DNA from: Paraburkholderia bryophila
GTDB lineage: Bacteria; Pseudomonadota; Gammaproteobacteria; Burkholderiales; Burkholderiaceae
Direction of reading: 5' to 3'
Length of the DNA stretch: 64,000 bases
NCBI RefSeq assembly: GCF_013409255.1
Contig: NZ_JACCAS010000002.1
Span: 992,001 to 1,056,000 of the forward strand
In this document: positions 31,886 to 41,301 of the stretch, in pieces
Numbering within the stretch: the first letter of the stretch is position 1
Layout: each line of letters opens with the position of its first letter
The notes under the pieces: model-generated
The model's database searches: none
The model's input: only the letters and a program-made list of their open reading frames with translations
Told to the model about the DNA's origin: nothing
Translations under genes and position numbers: made by a program

Positions 31886-32887
31886 ATGAACGTCAGATCG
31901 CTGGATGCAGCAAAGAAACGTCCCATTGCCATGGTCACGGGAGGCGCGGGTTTTCTCGGCAGCCACGTGTGCGACCGGCTGATTGCCGAGGGTGCGCATG
32001 TCGTCTGCGTGGACAACCTGATGAGCGGACGGCGCGCGAACATTGCGAATCTGCGCGCGTTGCCGCAGTTCTCGTTCATCGAGGCCGACGTGTCGATGCC
32101 CTTGCCGCAAATCGATGTCGACGAAATCTGGAATCTCGCCTGCCCGGCCTCGCCGCCCTGCTATCAACGCGATCCCGTGCATACGCTGCTGACCAACGTG
32201 CTCGGCATGAAGAACTGCCTCGACCTCGCGCTCAACGCCGGTGCCCGCGTGTTCCAGGCGTCGACCAGCGAGGTGTACGGCGATCCCGAAGTGCATCCGC
32301 AGGTCGAGAGCTATCGCGGCCAGGTGAATTCCACCGGCCCGCGAGCCTGCTACGACGAAGGCAAGCGCGCCGCCGAAACGCTCTGCTACGACTACCAGCG
32401 CAGCCACGGCGTCGACGTGCGCGTCGCGCGAATCTTCAACACGTATGGCCCGCGCATGGATCCGGCCGACGGCCGCGTCGTGTCGAACTTCATCGTGCAG
32501 GCGCTGCACGGCGCCCCGCTCGAACTGTACGGCGGCGGTACCCAGACCCGCTCGTTCTGCTACGTCGACGATCTGATCGAAGGCTTCTTCCGCCTGATGC
32601 GCGCACCGCAAGCGGCGAGCGGTCCGGTCAACCTCGGCAATCCTGGCGAGTTCACCATGCGTGAGTTGGCCGAATGCGTGATCGACATGACCGGCTCGCC
32701 GTCGTCGATCGTCACGCGGCCGCTGCCGGTCGACGATCCGAAGCAACGCCGTCCGGACATCGGCATGGCCGCCGCGTTGTACGACTGGCAGCCGGCCATT
32801 CCGTTGAAGGAAGGGCTCGCCTGCACGATCGCGTACTTCACCAACGAACTCTGGCTGGCGCCGTTCGCCGAGGAGATGGCCGCATGA
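31886..32887 (+). CDS. UDP-glucuronate decarboxylase (UDP-xylose synthase)
   Basis: 333-residue short-chain dehydrogenase-type sugar-nucleotide enzyme. The NAD-binding motif TGGAGFLGS is at residues 18-26. The signature of UDP-xylose synthases is plain: [17 protein letters not shown], then STSEVYGDP, then [14 protein letters not shown] with the catalytic Tyr and Lys. It converts UDP-glucuronate to UDP-xylose with internal recycling of NAD. The start is supported by a strong GAGGAG ribosome site. It is the first gene of a four-gene operon in which the dehydrogenase two genes on makes its substrate from UDP-glucose. Its stop overlaps the next start by 4 bp. Confidence 0.93.
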   Translation: MNVRSLDAAKKRPIAMVTGGAGFLGSHVCDRLIAEGAHVVCVDNLMSGRRANIANLRALPQFSFIEADVSMPLPQIDVDEIWNLACPASPPCYQRDPVHTLLTNVLGMKNCLDLALNAGARVFQASTSEVYGDPEVHPQVESYRGQVNSTGPRACYDEGKRAAETLCYDYQRSHGVDVRVARIFNTYGPRMDPADGRVVSNFIVQALHGAPLELYGGGTQTRSFCYVDDLIEGFFRLMRAPQAASGPVNLGNPGEFTMRELAECVIDMTGSPSSIVTRPLPVDDPKQRRPDIGMAAALYDWQPAIPLKEGLACTIAYFTNELWLAPFAEEMAA

Positions 32888-33975
32888 AAGTCCTCGTCAC
32901 GGGCGGCGCCGGTTTTATCGGCAGCCATACCTGCAAAGCGCTGGCGCAAGCCGGCCACACGCCAATCGTCTTCGACAACCTGTCCACCGGTCACGCGGAC
33001 GCCGTGCGTTGGGGACCGCTGCATACCGGCGACATTCTCGACCCCGTGTCGCTCGACGCCGCGTTCATCACCTATCGGCCGGAGCTCGTGCTGCATTTCG
33101 CGGCGCTAGCTTATGTAGGTGACTCGGTCGTCGATCCGGCGCGTTATTACCGCGTCAATGTGGCCGGCACGTTGTCGCTGCTCGACGCCATGCGCCGGCA
33201 TGGCGTGAGCCGGATCGTACTGTCGTCGAGTTGCGCGACCTACGGCATTCCGGCCACGCTGCCGATTTCCGAAGCGAGTCCGCAACAGCCGGTCAATCCG
33301 TATGGCTTCACGAAGCTCGCAACGGAACGGTTGGCCGCGGACTACGAGCGCGCGTACGGCATGCGCTGGATCGCGCTGCGCTACTTCAACGCGGCGGGCG
33401 CGGATCCGGACGGCGAACTCGGCGAGCGGCACGCGCCCGAGACTCATGCGATTCCGCTGGCGATCGGCGCCGCACTCGGCAGCGCGCCGCCCTTCCGCGT
33501 AATGGGCACCGATTACCCGACGCCGGACGGTTCGGCCGTGCGCGACTACGTGCACGTCACCGATCTCGCCGATGCGCATTTGCGCGCCGTCGATCATCTC
33601 GGCCGCGGCGGCCCGAGCGGCGCGTTCAATCTCGCCACCGGCCGCGGCACCTCGGTACTCGAACTGATCGACGCGGTGGCCGCCGTCACCGGACGCACGG
33701 TGCCGGTGATTCACGCGGCGCGCCGTGCCGGCGATCCACCCGAGCTGTATGCGAACGCCGCGTTGGCCGAAAAAGTATTGGGCTGGCGGCCGCGCTTCGT
33801 CGAAATTGCGCCGATGGTCGCGACCGCCGCGCAGTGGTTCATGACGCACACGGAGCAGGCGGAAAAGACAGGACAGACCGAACCCGCGCAGCAAACCGCG
33901 CACGACAGCCTCGACCCGGCGGGCGCCGGGCCGGCTCGTCTCGCGCAATCGTTGGACCAACGAACGGAGGTATGA
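32884..33975 (+). CDS. galE: UDP-glucose 4-epimerase
   Basis: 363 residues. The NAD motif TGGAGFIGS is at residues 6-14, followed by SSSCATYG and the catalytic YGFTK near residue 143, then the GalE-type ends [13 protein letters not shown] and FNLATGRG. It interconverts UDP-glucose and UDP-galactose (or their N-acetyl forms). I start it at the ATG that overlaps the upstream stop (ATGA), because the Rossmann motif then falls at the proper distance from the N-terminus. A non-conserved tail of about 40 Gln/Glu/Ala-rich residues follows the last domain. It is co-translated with the decarboxylase gene and followed after one base by the dehydrogenase gene. Confidence 0.93.
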   Translation: MKVLVTGGAGFIGSHTCKALAQAGHTPIVFDNLSTGHADAVRWGPLHTGDILDPVSLDAAFITYRPELVLHFAALAYVGDSVVDPARYYRVNVAGTLSLLDAMRRHGVSRIVLSSSCATYGIPATLPISEASPQQPVNPYGFTKLATERLAADYERAYGMRWIALRYFNAAGADPDGELGERHAPETHAIPLAIGAALGSAPPFRVMGTDYPTPDGSAVRDYVHVTDLADAHLRAVDHLGRGGPSGAFNLATGRGTSVLELIDAVAAVTGRTVPVIHAARRAGDPPELYANAALAEKVLGWRPRFVEIAPMVATAAQWFMTHTEQAEKTGQTEPAQQTAHDSLDPAGAGPARLAQSLDQRTEV

Positions 33976-33976
33976 A

Positions 33977-35491
33977 ATGACCGTACGCATTGCCATTGTG
34001 GGGACCGGTTATGTCGGTCTCGTCACCGGTGCCTGCCTGGCCGAGCTCGGTCACGACGTGATCTGTATCGACACCGACGCGCGCAAGATCGACGGCCTGA
34101 ACAACGGCGTGATTCCGATCTACGAGCCCGGCCTCGACGCACTCGTGAGCCGCAACGTCGAACAGGGCCGTCTGCATTTCAGTCTCGATCTGCCCGCCAG
34201 CGTGAGCGAACGCGAAGCGGTCTTCATCGCGGTCGGCACGCCGTCGCATCCGGGCACCGACCGCGCCGATCTGCGCTTCGTGATGGGCGTCGCACAGGAA
34301 ATCGCGGCAAGCGTCGACCGCTTCACCGTGATCGTCACCAAATCGACCGTGCCGGTGGGCACCAACCGGCAAGTCAAGCAGGTCGCCGAACGTCATCTGC
34401 GGCTCGGCCAGACGATTGCGGTCGCCTCGAATCCCGAGTTCCTGCGCGAGGGCTCGGCCATTGAAGACTTCCTGCATCCCGACCGTATCGTGTTCGGCAC
34501 CGAGAACGAGGCCGCGGCCGCCGTCATGCGCCGCATCTATGCGCCGCTCGCACAACTGGGCTATGAGGTGCTGGCCACCGAAATCGAAACCGCCGAGGTC
34601 ATCAAGTACGCCGCGAACGCGTTCCTCGCGGTGAAGATCAGCTACATCAACGAGATCGCCGACCTGTGCGAGGTGGTCGGCGCCGACGTCGAACGGGTCG
34701 CCGCCGGCATCGGTCTCGATCGGCGGATCGGCGCGGCCTTTCTGAAAGCGGGGCCGGGTTGGGGTGGCTCGTGTTTTCCGAAAGACACGCGCGCGCTGAA
34801 GGCGACGGCGTCGGAATATGTCGTGCCGATGCGCATCGTCGACGCGGCGATCGAAGCCAACACGCAGCGCAAGGACGCGGTCGTCGCCAAGATCGAACAG
34901 GCCTGCGGCGGCTCGGTGGCGGGCAAGCGGCTCGCGGTGTTCGGCCTGACCTTCAAAGGCGAAACCGACGACGTGCGCGAAAGCCCGAGCATCGACGTGA
35001 TCCGCGCGCTGGCTGAGCGCGGCGCGAAAATCCGCGCGTACGATCCGTCGCAACCCGCCGAGGCCGCGCGTCTACTGCCGATGATCGGCATCGCCAGCAC
35101 GCCGATCGGCGCGATCCGCAGCGCCGACGCGGTGGTGATCCTGACGGACTGGCGGCACTTCGTCGAATGCGATCTCGGCGAGCTGGCCGCGCACATGTCG
35201 GACCCGGTCATGATCGACCTGCGCAATCTCTACGAGGAGTCCTGGGTACGGCGCAACGGCTTCCGGCATTACGTGCGGGTCGGGCGCAAATCGGCCAGCG
35301 TCGCGCAGCGTCAACTGTCGGTGCAGATGGTGCATCGGCAGATCGGCTGGACTCCGTCGCAAAGCGATCTGCTGATGCTGGCCACCACGCCGGCCATGGC
35401 GATGAACGCCGCTGTGCCGGACGACAAGGAGGCAACCGTCGCTATCGCTAGCGCCGCCGCCGTGTCGATGACGGCCGGCGAGGCGACATGA
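33977..35491 (+). CDS. UDP-glucose 6-dehydrogenase
   Basis: 504 residues, somewhat longer than the usual ~440. The NAD motif GTGYVGLVTG starts at residue 9, the catalytic cysteine sits in GWGGSCFPKD near residue 265, and the C-terminal UDP-binding domain contains GLTFKGETDDVRESPS. It oxidises UDP-glucose to UDP-glucuronate and so feeds the UDP-xylose synthase encoded two genes upstream. The last ~60 residues (after the RNLYE motif) are an extra, partly Ala-rich tail with no domain I recognise. It begins one base after the epimerase stop and overlaps the next gene by 4 bp. Confidence 0.94.
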   Translation: MTVRIAIVGTGYVGLVTGACLAELGHDVICIDTDARKIDGLNNGVIPIYEPGLDALVSRNVEQGRLHFSLDLPASVSEREAVFIAVGTPSHPGTDRADLRFVMGVAQEIAASVDRFTVIVTKSTVPVGTNRQVKQVAERHLRLGQTIAVASNPEFLREGSAIEDFLHPDRIVFGTENEAAAAVMRRIYAPLAQLGYEVLATEIETAEVIKYAANAFLAVKISYINEIADLCEVVGADVERVAAGIGLDRRIGAAFLKAGPGWGGSCFPKDTRALKATASEYVVPMRIVDAAIEANTQRKDAVVAKIEQACGGSVAGKRLAVFGLTFKGETDDVRESPSIDVIRALAERGAKIRAYDPSQPAEAARLLPMIGIASTPIGAIRSADAVVILTDWRHFVECDLGELAAHMSDPVMIDLRNLYEESWVRRNGFRHYVRVGRKSASVAQRQLSVQMVHRQIGWTPSQSDLLMLATTPAMAMNAAVPDDKEATVAIASAAAVSMTAGEAT

Positions 35492-38157
35492 GCGACACAC
35501 CCGTCGCGCCGGGGTCGCCGGCGCAATTAGGCTGGCGCGGCGCCGAGCCGCACACCGGCGCCGACGCGCACAGTGGAGCCGGGCCGGCGGCCCGGTTCCA
35601 CGCGGGCGAACCGTTTCTGGTGCCGCTGCTGACGCGCCGGCAGCGCGTCCAGTTCGCGGCGTTGTGCGTCTGCTGGGCCTTCGCGCTGATCGCGTTCTGG
35701 GTCTGGTGGTTGCAGCCGGAACACAACATCGACCCGGTCCGCTACGGGGTCAATTGCGCGGTGCTGTTCTGGACCACGGTCATTCCCGGCTACTTCATGC
35801 TGATCTTCGCGCGAGCCCGCGTGTCGAATCCGGCGTGGCCGGTGCCGGCCGGTTTGCGCGTGGCGATGGTCGTGACCAAGGCGCCGTCCGAGCCGTTCGC
35901 GGTCGTCGAGACGACGCTACTCGCGATGCTCGGCCAGCCCTATCCGCACGACACCTGGCTCGCCGACGAAGATCCCGATGTGGCCACCATCGACTGGTGC
36001 ATGCGCCACGGCGTGCTGCTGTCGACACGCAAGGGCGTCGACGGTTATCACAACGCGTCATGGCCCAGACGCACGCGATGCAAGGAAGGCAACCTCGCCT
36101 ACTTCTACGATCACTACGGCTACGAGCGCTACGACCTGGTCGCGCAACTCGACGCCGATCACGTGCCCGAACCCGGCTACCTCGAAGCGATTCTGCGGCC
36201 CTTCGCCGATCCGCGCGTGGGCTACGTGTCCGCGCCGAGCATCTGCGACAGCAACGCCGCCGGCAGTTGGTCCGCGCGCGGCCGGCTGCATGCCGAAGGT
36301 GCGCTGCATGGTTCGTTACAGGCCGGGCACAACGGCGGCCTCGCGCCCTTGTGCATCGGCTCGCACTACGCGGTGCGCACCGTTGCGTTGCGTGCCATCG
36401 GCGGTCTCGGGCCCGAACTCGCCGAAGATCACTCGACCACACTGATGATGAACGCGCATGGTTGGCGCGGCGTGCATGCGCTGGGCGCGATTGCGCACGG
36501 CGAAGGTCCGCGCACGTTCGCCGACATGGCCACCCAGGAATATCAGTGGTCGAAGAGTCTGGCGGTGATTCTGCTGCGCTATACGCGCCGCTATTTCAAG
36601 GTGCTGCCGTTGCGGTTGAAGGCGCAGTTCCTGTTCGCGCAGTTCTGGTATCCGCTGTTTTCGCTGACCATGGCCGCGACCGTCGCGATGCCCGTGATCG
36701 CGCTGGTCACGCGCCGCGTGTGGAGCGACGTCGCGTATCTGTCCTACTTCGGCTACGCGAGCGCCGTCACGATCAGCATTCTGCTGGTGATGGCGTGGGT
36801 GCGCCGCACCGGCAGTTTCCGGCCGTTCGACGCGAAAGTGACCTCGTGGGAAGGCATGGCGTTCCTGTTCGCGCGCTGGCCGTGGTCGCTGCTCGGCATC
36901 GGCTCGGCGCTCGCCGACTGTCTGCGTGGACGGGAATTCGCCTTTCGCGTGACGCCCAAAGGCGTGCCCGTCGACGAGCGGCCGCCGTTGCGCGTGGTGC
37001 TGCCTTATCTGGCGATCTCGCTGGTCTGCAGCCTGCCGCTCGTCATGATCGACGACGCCGGCAATGCGCGCGGCTTCTACGTAATATCGAGCGTCAATGC
37101 ACTGGTCTATCTGACGGTCGCCGTGCTGATCGTCGTGGCACATGCTCATGAACAAGGGCAACGCCTGTCCCTGCTCCGCCTGACCGCCGGCGACGGCCCC
37201 GCCGTGCGCCGCGTGGCCTTCGCGGCCGCTGTGATGGTGCTCGGCATGGGCATGACAGAACGCTTGCCGGAAGGCGCGAACGCACTACTCGGGCATGACG
37301 TCTCGGCGCGACCGCAGGCGGTGCCGGAAGTGGTGGTAGCGCAGCCGCAATTGCTCGGCGTCTACGACCCGGAACACGCGTTCCCGGCGAAGAACAATGC
37401 GATCGACATCGAACATATCTTCGTCTCGTGGGACGACCCGGGCGCGCCGACGCTGATCCAGAACGCCTACGAGTATGCGAACCGTCTCGACCGTCAATTG
37501 CTGGTGTCGATCGAACCGTGGCCGGCCCGCTCCCGCAACAGTCACACGCTGCTGCGCGACATCCGCGTAGGCGGTTACGACGCCGAGATCGATTCGGTGT
37601 GCGGCACGCTGCGCTCGCTGAACGCGCCGGTGTTCGTGCGCTGGGGCCAGGAGATGGAGACGTCGACCGGACGCTATCCGTGGGCGGTGGACGATCCGCA
37701 GGGTTACGTCGAGGCATACCGGCATTTTGTCGCCCGTTGCCGCGACAACACACGACTGATGCGCTTCGTCTGGTCGCCACGCGGCGACACGACGCTCAAC
37801 GCCTATTTCCCCGGCAAGGAATTTACGGACTATGTGGGCCTGTCGCTGTTCGATTGTTCGTCCTGCGGTATGCCGGGCGCCAATCAGCCGCTGGCCCGGA
37901 TGCTCGAAGAAAAGTATCTGCGCGTAACGCAGTACGGCTTGCCGGTGATCGTGGCGGAAATGGGCGTGGACGGCGGCCCCGAGCGCCAACGCAGCGAACT
38001 GATCGATCTGCAACATGCCATGACGACCATGCCGATGCTCAAGGCGGTGTTGTATTTCAATGCCGTCGATGCGCCCGGTGCGTGGCCGATGACCTTGCAT
38101 CGTCCTGACTGGCGCGTGGCGCCGGGGGCATTGGAGTCGATTGGCGGGACAGGGTGA
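35488..38157 (+). CDS. Membrane GT2 glycosyltransferase fused to a GH26-like glycosidase
   Basis: 889 residues in two parts. The N-terminal ~580 residues resemble cellulose-synthase-type GT2 enzymes: two membrane segments near residues 52-110, a cytosolic catalytic part with LDADH (metal-binding DxD), AEDHS (the ED motif) and QEYQW in place of the usual QxxRW, then further membrane segments. The C-terminal ~270 residues look like a GH26/mannanase-type barrel, with the candidate acid/base Glu in RWGQEME and the nucleophile Glu in VIVAEMG. The barrel follows a final membrane segment, so it should be periplasmic. This would be a polymer synthase carrying its own trimming hydrolase. The start overlaps the dehydrogenase stop (ATGA). 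Sugar specificity cannot be read; UDP-xylose, UDP-galactose or UDP-glucuronate from the operon are candidates. Confidence 0.85.
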   Translation: MSDTPVAPGSPAQLGWRGAEPHTGADAHSGAGPAARFHAGEPFLVPLLTRRQRVQFAALCVCWAFALIAFWVWWLQPEHNIDPVRYGVNCAVLFWTTVIPGYFMLIFARARVSNPAWPVPAGLRVAMVVTKAPSEPFAVVETTLLAMLGQPYPHDTWLADEDPDVATIDWCMRHGVLLSTRKGVDGYHNASWPRRTRCKEGNLAYFYDHYGYERYDLVAQLDADHVPEPGYLEAILRPFADPRVGYVSAPSICDSNAAGSWSARGRLHAEGALHGSLQAGHNGGLAPLCIGSHYAVRTVALRAIGGLGPELAEDHSTTLMMNAHGWRGVHALGAIAHGEGPRTFADMATQEYQWSKSLAVILLRYTRRYFKVLPLRLKAQFLFAQFWYPLFSLTMAATVAMPVIALVTRRVWSDVAYLSYFGYASAVTISILLVMAWVRRTGSFRPFDAKVTSWEGMAFLFARWPWSLLGIGSALADCLRGREFAFRVTPKGVPVDERPPLRVVLPYLAISLVCSLPLVMIDDAGNARGFYVISSVNALVYLTVAVLIVVAHAHEQGQRLSLLRLTAGDGPAVRRVAFAAAVMVLGMGMTERLPEGANALLGHDVSARPQAVPEVVVAQPQLLGVYDPEHAFPAKNNAIDIEHIFVSWDDPGAPTLIQNAYEYANRLDRQLLVSIEPWPARSRNSHTLLRDIRVGGYDAEIDSVCGTLRSLNAPVFVRWGQEMETSTGRYPWAVDDPQGYVEAYRHFVARCRDNTRLMRFVWSPRGDTTLNAYFPGKEFTDYVGLSLFDCSSCGMPGANQPLARMLEEKYLRVTQYGLPVIVAEMGVDGGPERQRSELIDLQHAMTTMPMLKAVLYFNAVDAPGAWPMTLHRPDWRVAPGALESIGGTG

Positions 38158-38188
38158 CAGCGGGGTGACCGCAGATTAACAGCAGGCC

Positions 38189-38217
38189 GACGGAGCGCGC
38201 ACGAACGGCGCTCCGTC
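38189..38217 (+). terminator. Hairpin after the polysaccharide operon
   Basis: A perfect 10-bp stem (GACGGAGCGC with GCGCTCCGTC) around a 9-base loop, 32 bp after the last stop codon of the operon. There is no T-run directly after it, so it may act as an RNA-stabilising stem with the terminator that follows about 10 bp downstream. Confidence 0.5.
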
Positions 38218-38226
38218 GACTTTGAC

Positions 38227-38253
38227 GATCCGCGCTTGACGGGCGGATTTTTT
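38227..38253 (+). terminator. Rho-independent terminator
   Basis: The stem ATCCGC / GCGGAT runs directly into six T residues. It ends the four-gene polysaccharide operon and isolates it from the downstream membrane protein gene. Confidence 0.7.
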
Positions 38254-38261
38254 ACGACGAC

Positions 38262-38282
38262 AATCTTTACACTGTAAAGATT
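38262..38282. promoter_or_regulatory. Palindromic operator, site 1 (probably bound by the TetR-type regulator)
   Basis: A perfect palindrome with 9-bp arms AATCTTTAC and GTAAAGATT around ACT, 100 bp upstream of the membrane protein gene. The same pattern (AATCTTT-C-ACTG-AAA) recurs on the minus strand at 40381-40398, in front of the carotenoid oxygenase and next to the TetR-type gene. Its length and symmetry suit a TetR-family operator. Confidence 0.65.
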
Positions 38283-38381
38283 TGGTGATTTCCAGCTTGT
38301 AGCGAAGTCACCGCCTTACCCCCTCGCTCGACGCCACCTCCCGCGCCACCGCGCGATCCGCGCGTCATTCTGGAGATCACC

Positions 38382-38930
38382 ATGACTTTTCTTCTGACGT
38401 TTGCCCCGTTCCTCGCCTTTGCGGTAATCGAACGCCTCGCCGGTGCGCAGGCGGGACTGGCCGCCGGTGCGATCGTTGCCGCCGCGCTGCTGATCCGCGA
38501 TTTCGTGAGCCCGGTGCGTCGTATCAAACTGCTCGAAGTCGGCACGTTCCTGCTGTTTGGCGCCCTGACGCTCTACGCGCTGACCAGCGACGTGCAATGG
38601 TCCATCGCCGCCGTGCGCTTGCGCGTCGACGGAGGACTCATGTTGATCGTTCTCGCCTCGATCGCGTTGCGCCGGCCATTTACGTTGCAATACGCACGCG
38701 AAACCGTGGCGCGCGAACTGTGGAACAGCCCTGAATTCATCCACGTCAACTATGTGATCAGCGCGGCATGGGCGGCGGCGTTCGGCGCGCTCGTGCTGGC
38801 CGATATCGCCATGGCTTATGCGACGGCGTTGCCGCATTCGGTGGGAATCGTCGCGACGGTTGCTGCCCTCGTTGGTGCGTTCAAGTTCACCGCGTGGTAT
38901 CCCACTCAACACGCGGCAAAACGGGCGTGA
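38382..38930 (+). CDS. Small multi-spanning inner-membrane protein of unknown function
   Basis: 182 residues with about five hydrophobic segments (near residues 2-18, 22-40, 50-68, 82-98, 125-145 and 150-168). The overall look resembles intracellular septation or small integral membrane proteins, but I recognise no family motif. It has its own upstream region with a perfect palindrome, shared in sequence with the one before the carotenoid oxygenase gene, so the two are probably induced together. It is convergent with that gene, 13 bp between the stops. A role in handling the oxygenase's hydrophobic substrate is a guess from co-regulation only. Confidence 0.75.
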   Translation: MTFLLTFAPFLAFAVIERLAGAQAGLAAGAIVAAALLIRDFVSPVRRIKLLEVGTFLLFGALTLYALTSDVQWSIAAVRLRVDGGLMLIVLASIALRRPFTLQYARETVARELWNSPEFIHVNYVISAAWAAAFGALVLADIAMAYATALPHSVGIVATVAALVGAFKFTAWYPTQHAAKRA

Positions 38931-38943
38931 TGTTTGGCGGCAC

Positions 38944-40365
38944 TTAATCGCTTGCCGAATCGTTTGCCGAATCGCGTGCCAGCCAGTTTCCATGAAACCC
39001 GTTCGGCACGCGGTGCGGAATCTCCACCGTCGCCAGCGGTCCCGCCGCGACGTTCAACGCATCGAACACCAGCAGATCGCTGCGCGCTTGCGCTCCACGG
39101 AACACGATTGCCAGGATCCATCCATCGCCTTCCCGGGCATCGGTTGTGGCATCGGGCATGCGCGGCACGAAGACCGGCTCCGATGTCGCGTCGCCCTCCG
39201 GCAGTTCGAACACGTCGCGCGATTGCGGGTTGGCGTGATCGATATGAGCGATTCGCGTGAAGAGGCCGCTCTCGTCGTCCGAATGCGCGGCCAGCCATCC
39301 GTGACGATACGGCGCGCCGGCAAAGCGTTCGTCGATACGCGGAAATTCGCCGCTGATATCGGCAATGAGCTTGCTGGCGAACACGCGTGCGTGGCTGCGC
39401 AAATCCAGTGTCCAGCGACACAGGCGCGCATGGCCGGCGTCTTCGACCGGGCGGCCGTCGGGCCAGGGGAAATTCGGCGGAGCGTCGAATTGCATCACGT
39501 CCATGTAGAGGCAATCGTCCTGCTCCCACGCGTTCATCACGTGAAAGACGAAGCACGCCGGCCCTTTCCACCACTCGACCTCGCCGCTGCCGTCGCGCCG
39601 CATGACACCCACGAACGCGCCGAACTGCGGCTCCCATGCGTAGGCCGGACCGCCCGCCCGCAACCTTGGCAAGCTCGCCGTCAACGGCGTCACGGGAAAC
39701 AGCAGATGCCGCGCGGTCATCGCGAAGTCATGCACCATGCTCGCGTAGGGCGCGTCGAAGCGCCGCAGATGCGTGACGTTGCCACGCGCGTCGAGGCTGC
39801 CCGCGGTGATGCCCGCGCCCAATCCATTTGGACCGCCATAGCCGAAGAACAGCAGTTCACCCGTTACAGGATCGAGCTTGGGATGCGCGGTAAACGCGCC
39901 ATGCAACGCGCCGCCGAAATCGATCTGACCGAGCGTATCCAGCGTGCGCGCATGCAGTTCGACCGGCAAGTGCGCTTCCTCCAGCGCAAGCAGACGCTTG
40001 CCATGCATCAATACGTTAGTGTTGGCGCTGCCGTCGTCGTACGGCAGCGAGTCGTTAGCGGAGTCACCGAACGCGTTGCCCCGCGCGACGCCGCGCTCGC
40101 GCTCGGCGAGCCAGCGTTGCGTGCGGACCCAGCGGTTCCGGTAGGTCACGCCCGCCTCCGCGAACTCGAAGCGGTGCACCATGCCGTGCCCCGCGAACCA
40201 GTGCTGCGCCGGATCGGGATAAAGCGGATTGGGACCGTTGCGCACCAGCACACCCGCGAGCCCGGACGGCAACGCGCCACGCACGCGCAAGGGCCCACAG
40301 TCCGCTTCGAAGTCGATTGGCGGCAAGTTGGCTTGAAATGCCTCTGCGTTCATGTGCTCGCTCAT
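38944..40365 (-). CDS. Carotenoid / stilbene cleavage oxygenase family protein
   Basis: 473 residues of the non-heme iron carotenoid-cleavage dioxygenase family (RPE65 / lignostilbene dioxygenase). The four iron-binding histidines are visible: AHPKLDP near 160, MVHDF near 211, FHVMNAWE near 275 and NGFHGNW near 458. Other signatures are RNGPNP and FAGHGMVH close to the N-terminus. These enzymes split a conjugated double bond in carotenoids, stilbenes or similar phenylpropanoids. It is divergent from the TetR-type gene, and a palindrome lies 16 bp upstream of its start, where a repressor would block it. I saw no carotenoid synthesis gene in the window, so a plant-derived phenolic substrate is as likely as a carotenoid. 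Confidence 0.92.
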   Translation of the reverse strand: MSEHMNAEAFQANLPPIDFEADCGPLRVRGALPSGLAGVLVRNGPNPLYPDPAQHWFAGHGMVHRFEFAEAGVTYRNRWVRTQRWLAERERGVARGNAFGDSANDSLPYDDGSANTNVLMHGKRLLALEEAHLPVELHARTLDTLGQIDFGGALHGAFTAHPKLDPVTGELLFFGYGGPNGLGAGITAGSLDARGNVTHLRRFDAPYASMVHDFAMTARHLLFPVTPLTASLPRLRAGGPAYAWEPQFGAFVGVMRRDGSGEVEWWKGPACFVFHVMNAWEQDDCLYMDVMQFDAPPNFPWPDGRPVEDAGHARLCRWTLDLRSHARVFASKLIADISGEFPRIDERFAGAPYRHGWLAAHSDDESGLFTRIAHIDHANPQSRDVFELPEGDATSEPVFVPRMPDATTDAREGDGWILAIVFRGAQARSDLLVFDALNVAAGPLATVEIPHRVPNGFHGNWLARDSANDSASD

Positions 40366-40380
40366 ACGGCCACCTCATAT

Positions 40381-40398
40381 TTTTCCAGTGGAAAGATT
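40381..40398. promoter_or_regulatory. Palindromic operator, site 2, in the oxygenase-TetR intergenic region
   Basis: TTTTCCAGTGGAAAGATT holds the inverted repeat TTTCC-AGT-GGAAA. Read on the minus strand (AATCTTTCCACTGGAAAA) it differs from site 1 at 38262-38282 mainly at the symmetric bases next to the centre. It lies 16 bp before the oxygenase start and 72 bp before the TetR-type start, so it can control both. Confidence 0.65.
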
Positions 40399-40469
40399 TT
40401 GACTTTCACGGCCCTTTTGGTCAACATGTCTTTTCAAGATCAGAAAACCAGAGAGTTCAATCCGCCGCT

Positions 40470-41243
40470 ATGAAAGATGGGTCGTCAACAGGCCGCAAAG
40501 CCGCCGCATCGTCGAAAACAAAGAAACCGATTGCCGCGGCAACGCAGGACAAGCCCTATCATCACGGGTCGCTCCCGCAAGCGCTGCTGGCCGCTGCCGA
40601 GGCCGTGTTACGGCGGGACGGCATACGCGGTCTCACATTGCGTGCGATCGCTCGCGAGGCAGGCGTGTCGCACACGGCGCCACAGCATCATTTCGGCGAC
40701 ACCGCGGGCGTGTTGAGCGAATTGGCCGCGAGTGGTCATCGGCGCCTGGCCGCGAGCATGGCGGCCAAGGCGGAGGGCGAAGCGCCGGGGCGGCCGCGGA
40801 ACAAAGCCGTCGCGCGCGGCTACGTGAGCTTCGCGGTGGACAATCCCGATCTGCTTCATCTGATGTCGCGAAACGAAATGCTCGATCACACGCGAGCGTC
40901 GCTGATCGAAGCACGGCAGCTTTCCGCACGCGCACTCACCGGCGTGCTCGATAACCCGCCGAAGGAAACGCCGGGCGAGACCGCCGCGTTCGGCCGCCCG
41001 GACGCCGCGCAAGCTATCGCGATGACGGCCGCCTGGGCGTATGTACACGGTCTCGCGTTGCTATTGATCGACGGCCGACTGAAGGCGCTGGCCGCATCGG
41101 CCGACGGCATTCGGAGCGCGGAAGAACTCGTCGATGCGGTCATCGACCAGTTTCAGATCGTTCAATTTGCCGGCGCGCAGAAAGATGCGCCCGCAACCAG
41201 CACCGGCAGCGGCAAAAAATCCAAAGCGGAAACGCCGCAGTGA
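40470..41243 (+). CDS. TetR-family transcriptional regulator
   Basis: 257 residues. The helix-turn-helix lies around residues 45-75 (LTLRAIAREAGVSHTAPQHHF), preceded by the first TetR helix (LLAAAEAVLRRDG) and a Lys-rich flexible N-terminus. The C-terminal part is a ligand-binding domain of the WHG type. I start it at the ATG at 40470, which is in good register with the family. It is divergent from the carotenoid oxygenase, and the shared intergenic region carries a palindrome that recurs before the membrane protein gene at 38.4 kb. It probably represses all three genes until a hydrophobic ligand binds. Confidence 0.9.
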   Translation: MKDGSSTGRKAAASSKTKKPIAAATQDKPYHHGSLPQALLAAAEAVLRRDGIRGLTLRAIAREAGVSHTAPQHHFGDTAGVLSELAASGHRRLAASMAAKAEGEAPGRPRNKAVARGYVSFAVDNPDLLHLMSRNEMLDHTRASLIEARQLSARALTGVLDNPPKETPGETAAFGRPDAAQAIAMTAAWAYVHGLALLLIDGRLKALAASADGIRSAEELVDAVIDQFQIVQFAGAQKDAPATSTGSGKKSKAETPQ

Positions 41244-41301
41244 GCGGCGAACGCCAGCGCAGCATCGGCCATGTGCATGCACGGCCCACACCGACCGCCC
41301 C

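Noticed and set aside
32674..32883. Upstream extension of the UDP-glucose 4-epimerase
   Set aside because: It lies inside the decarboxylase gene and would displace the NAD motif from the N-terminus; ATG 32884 fits both the family and the overlap.
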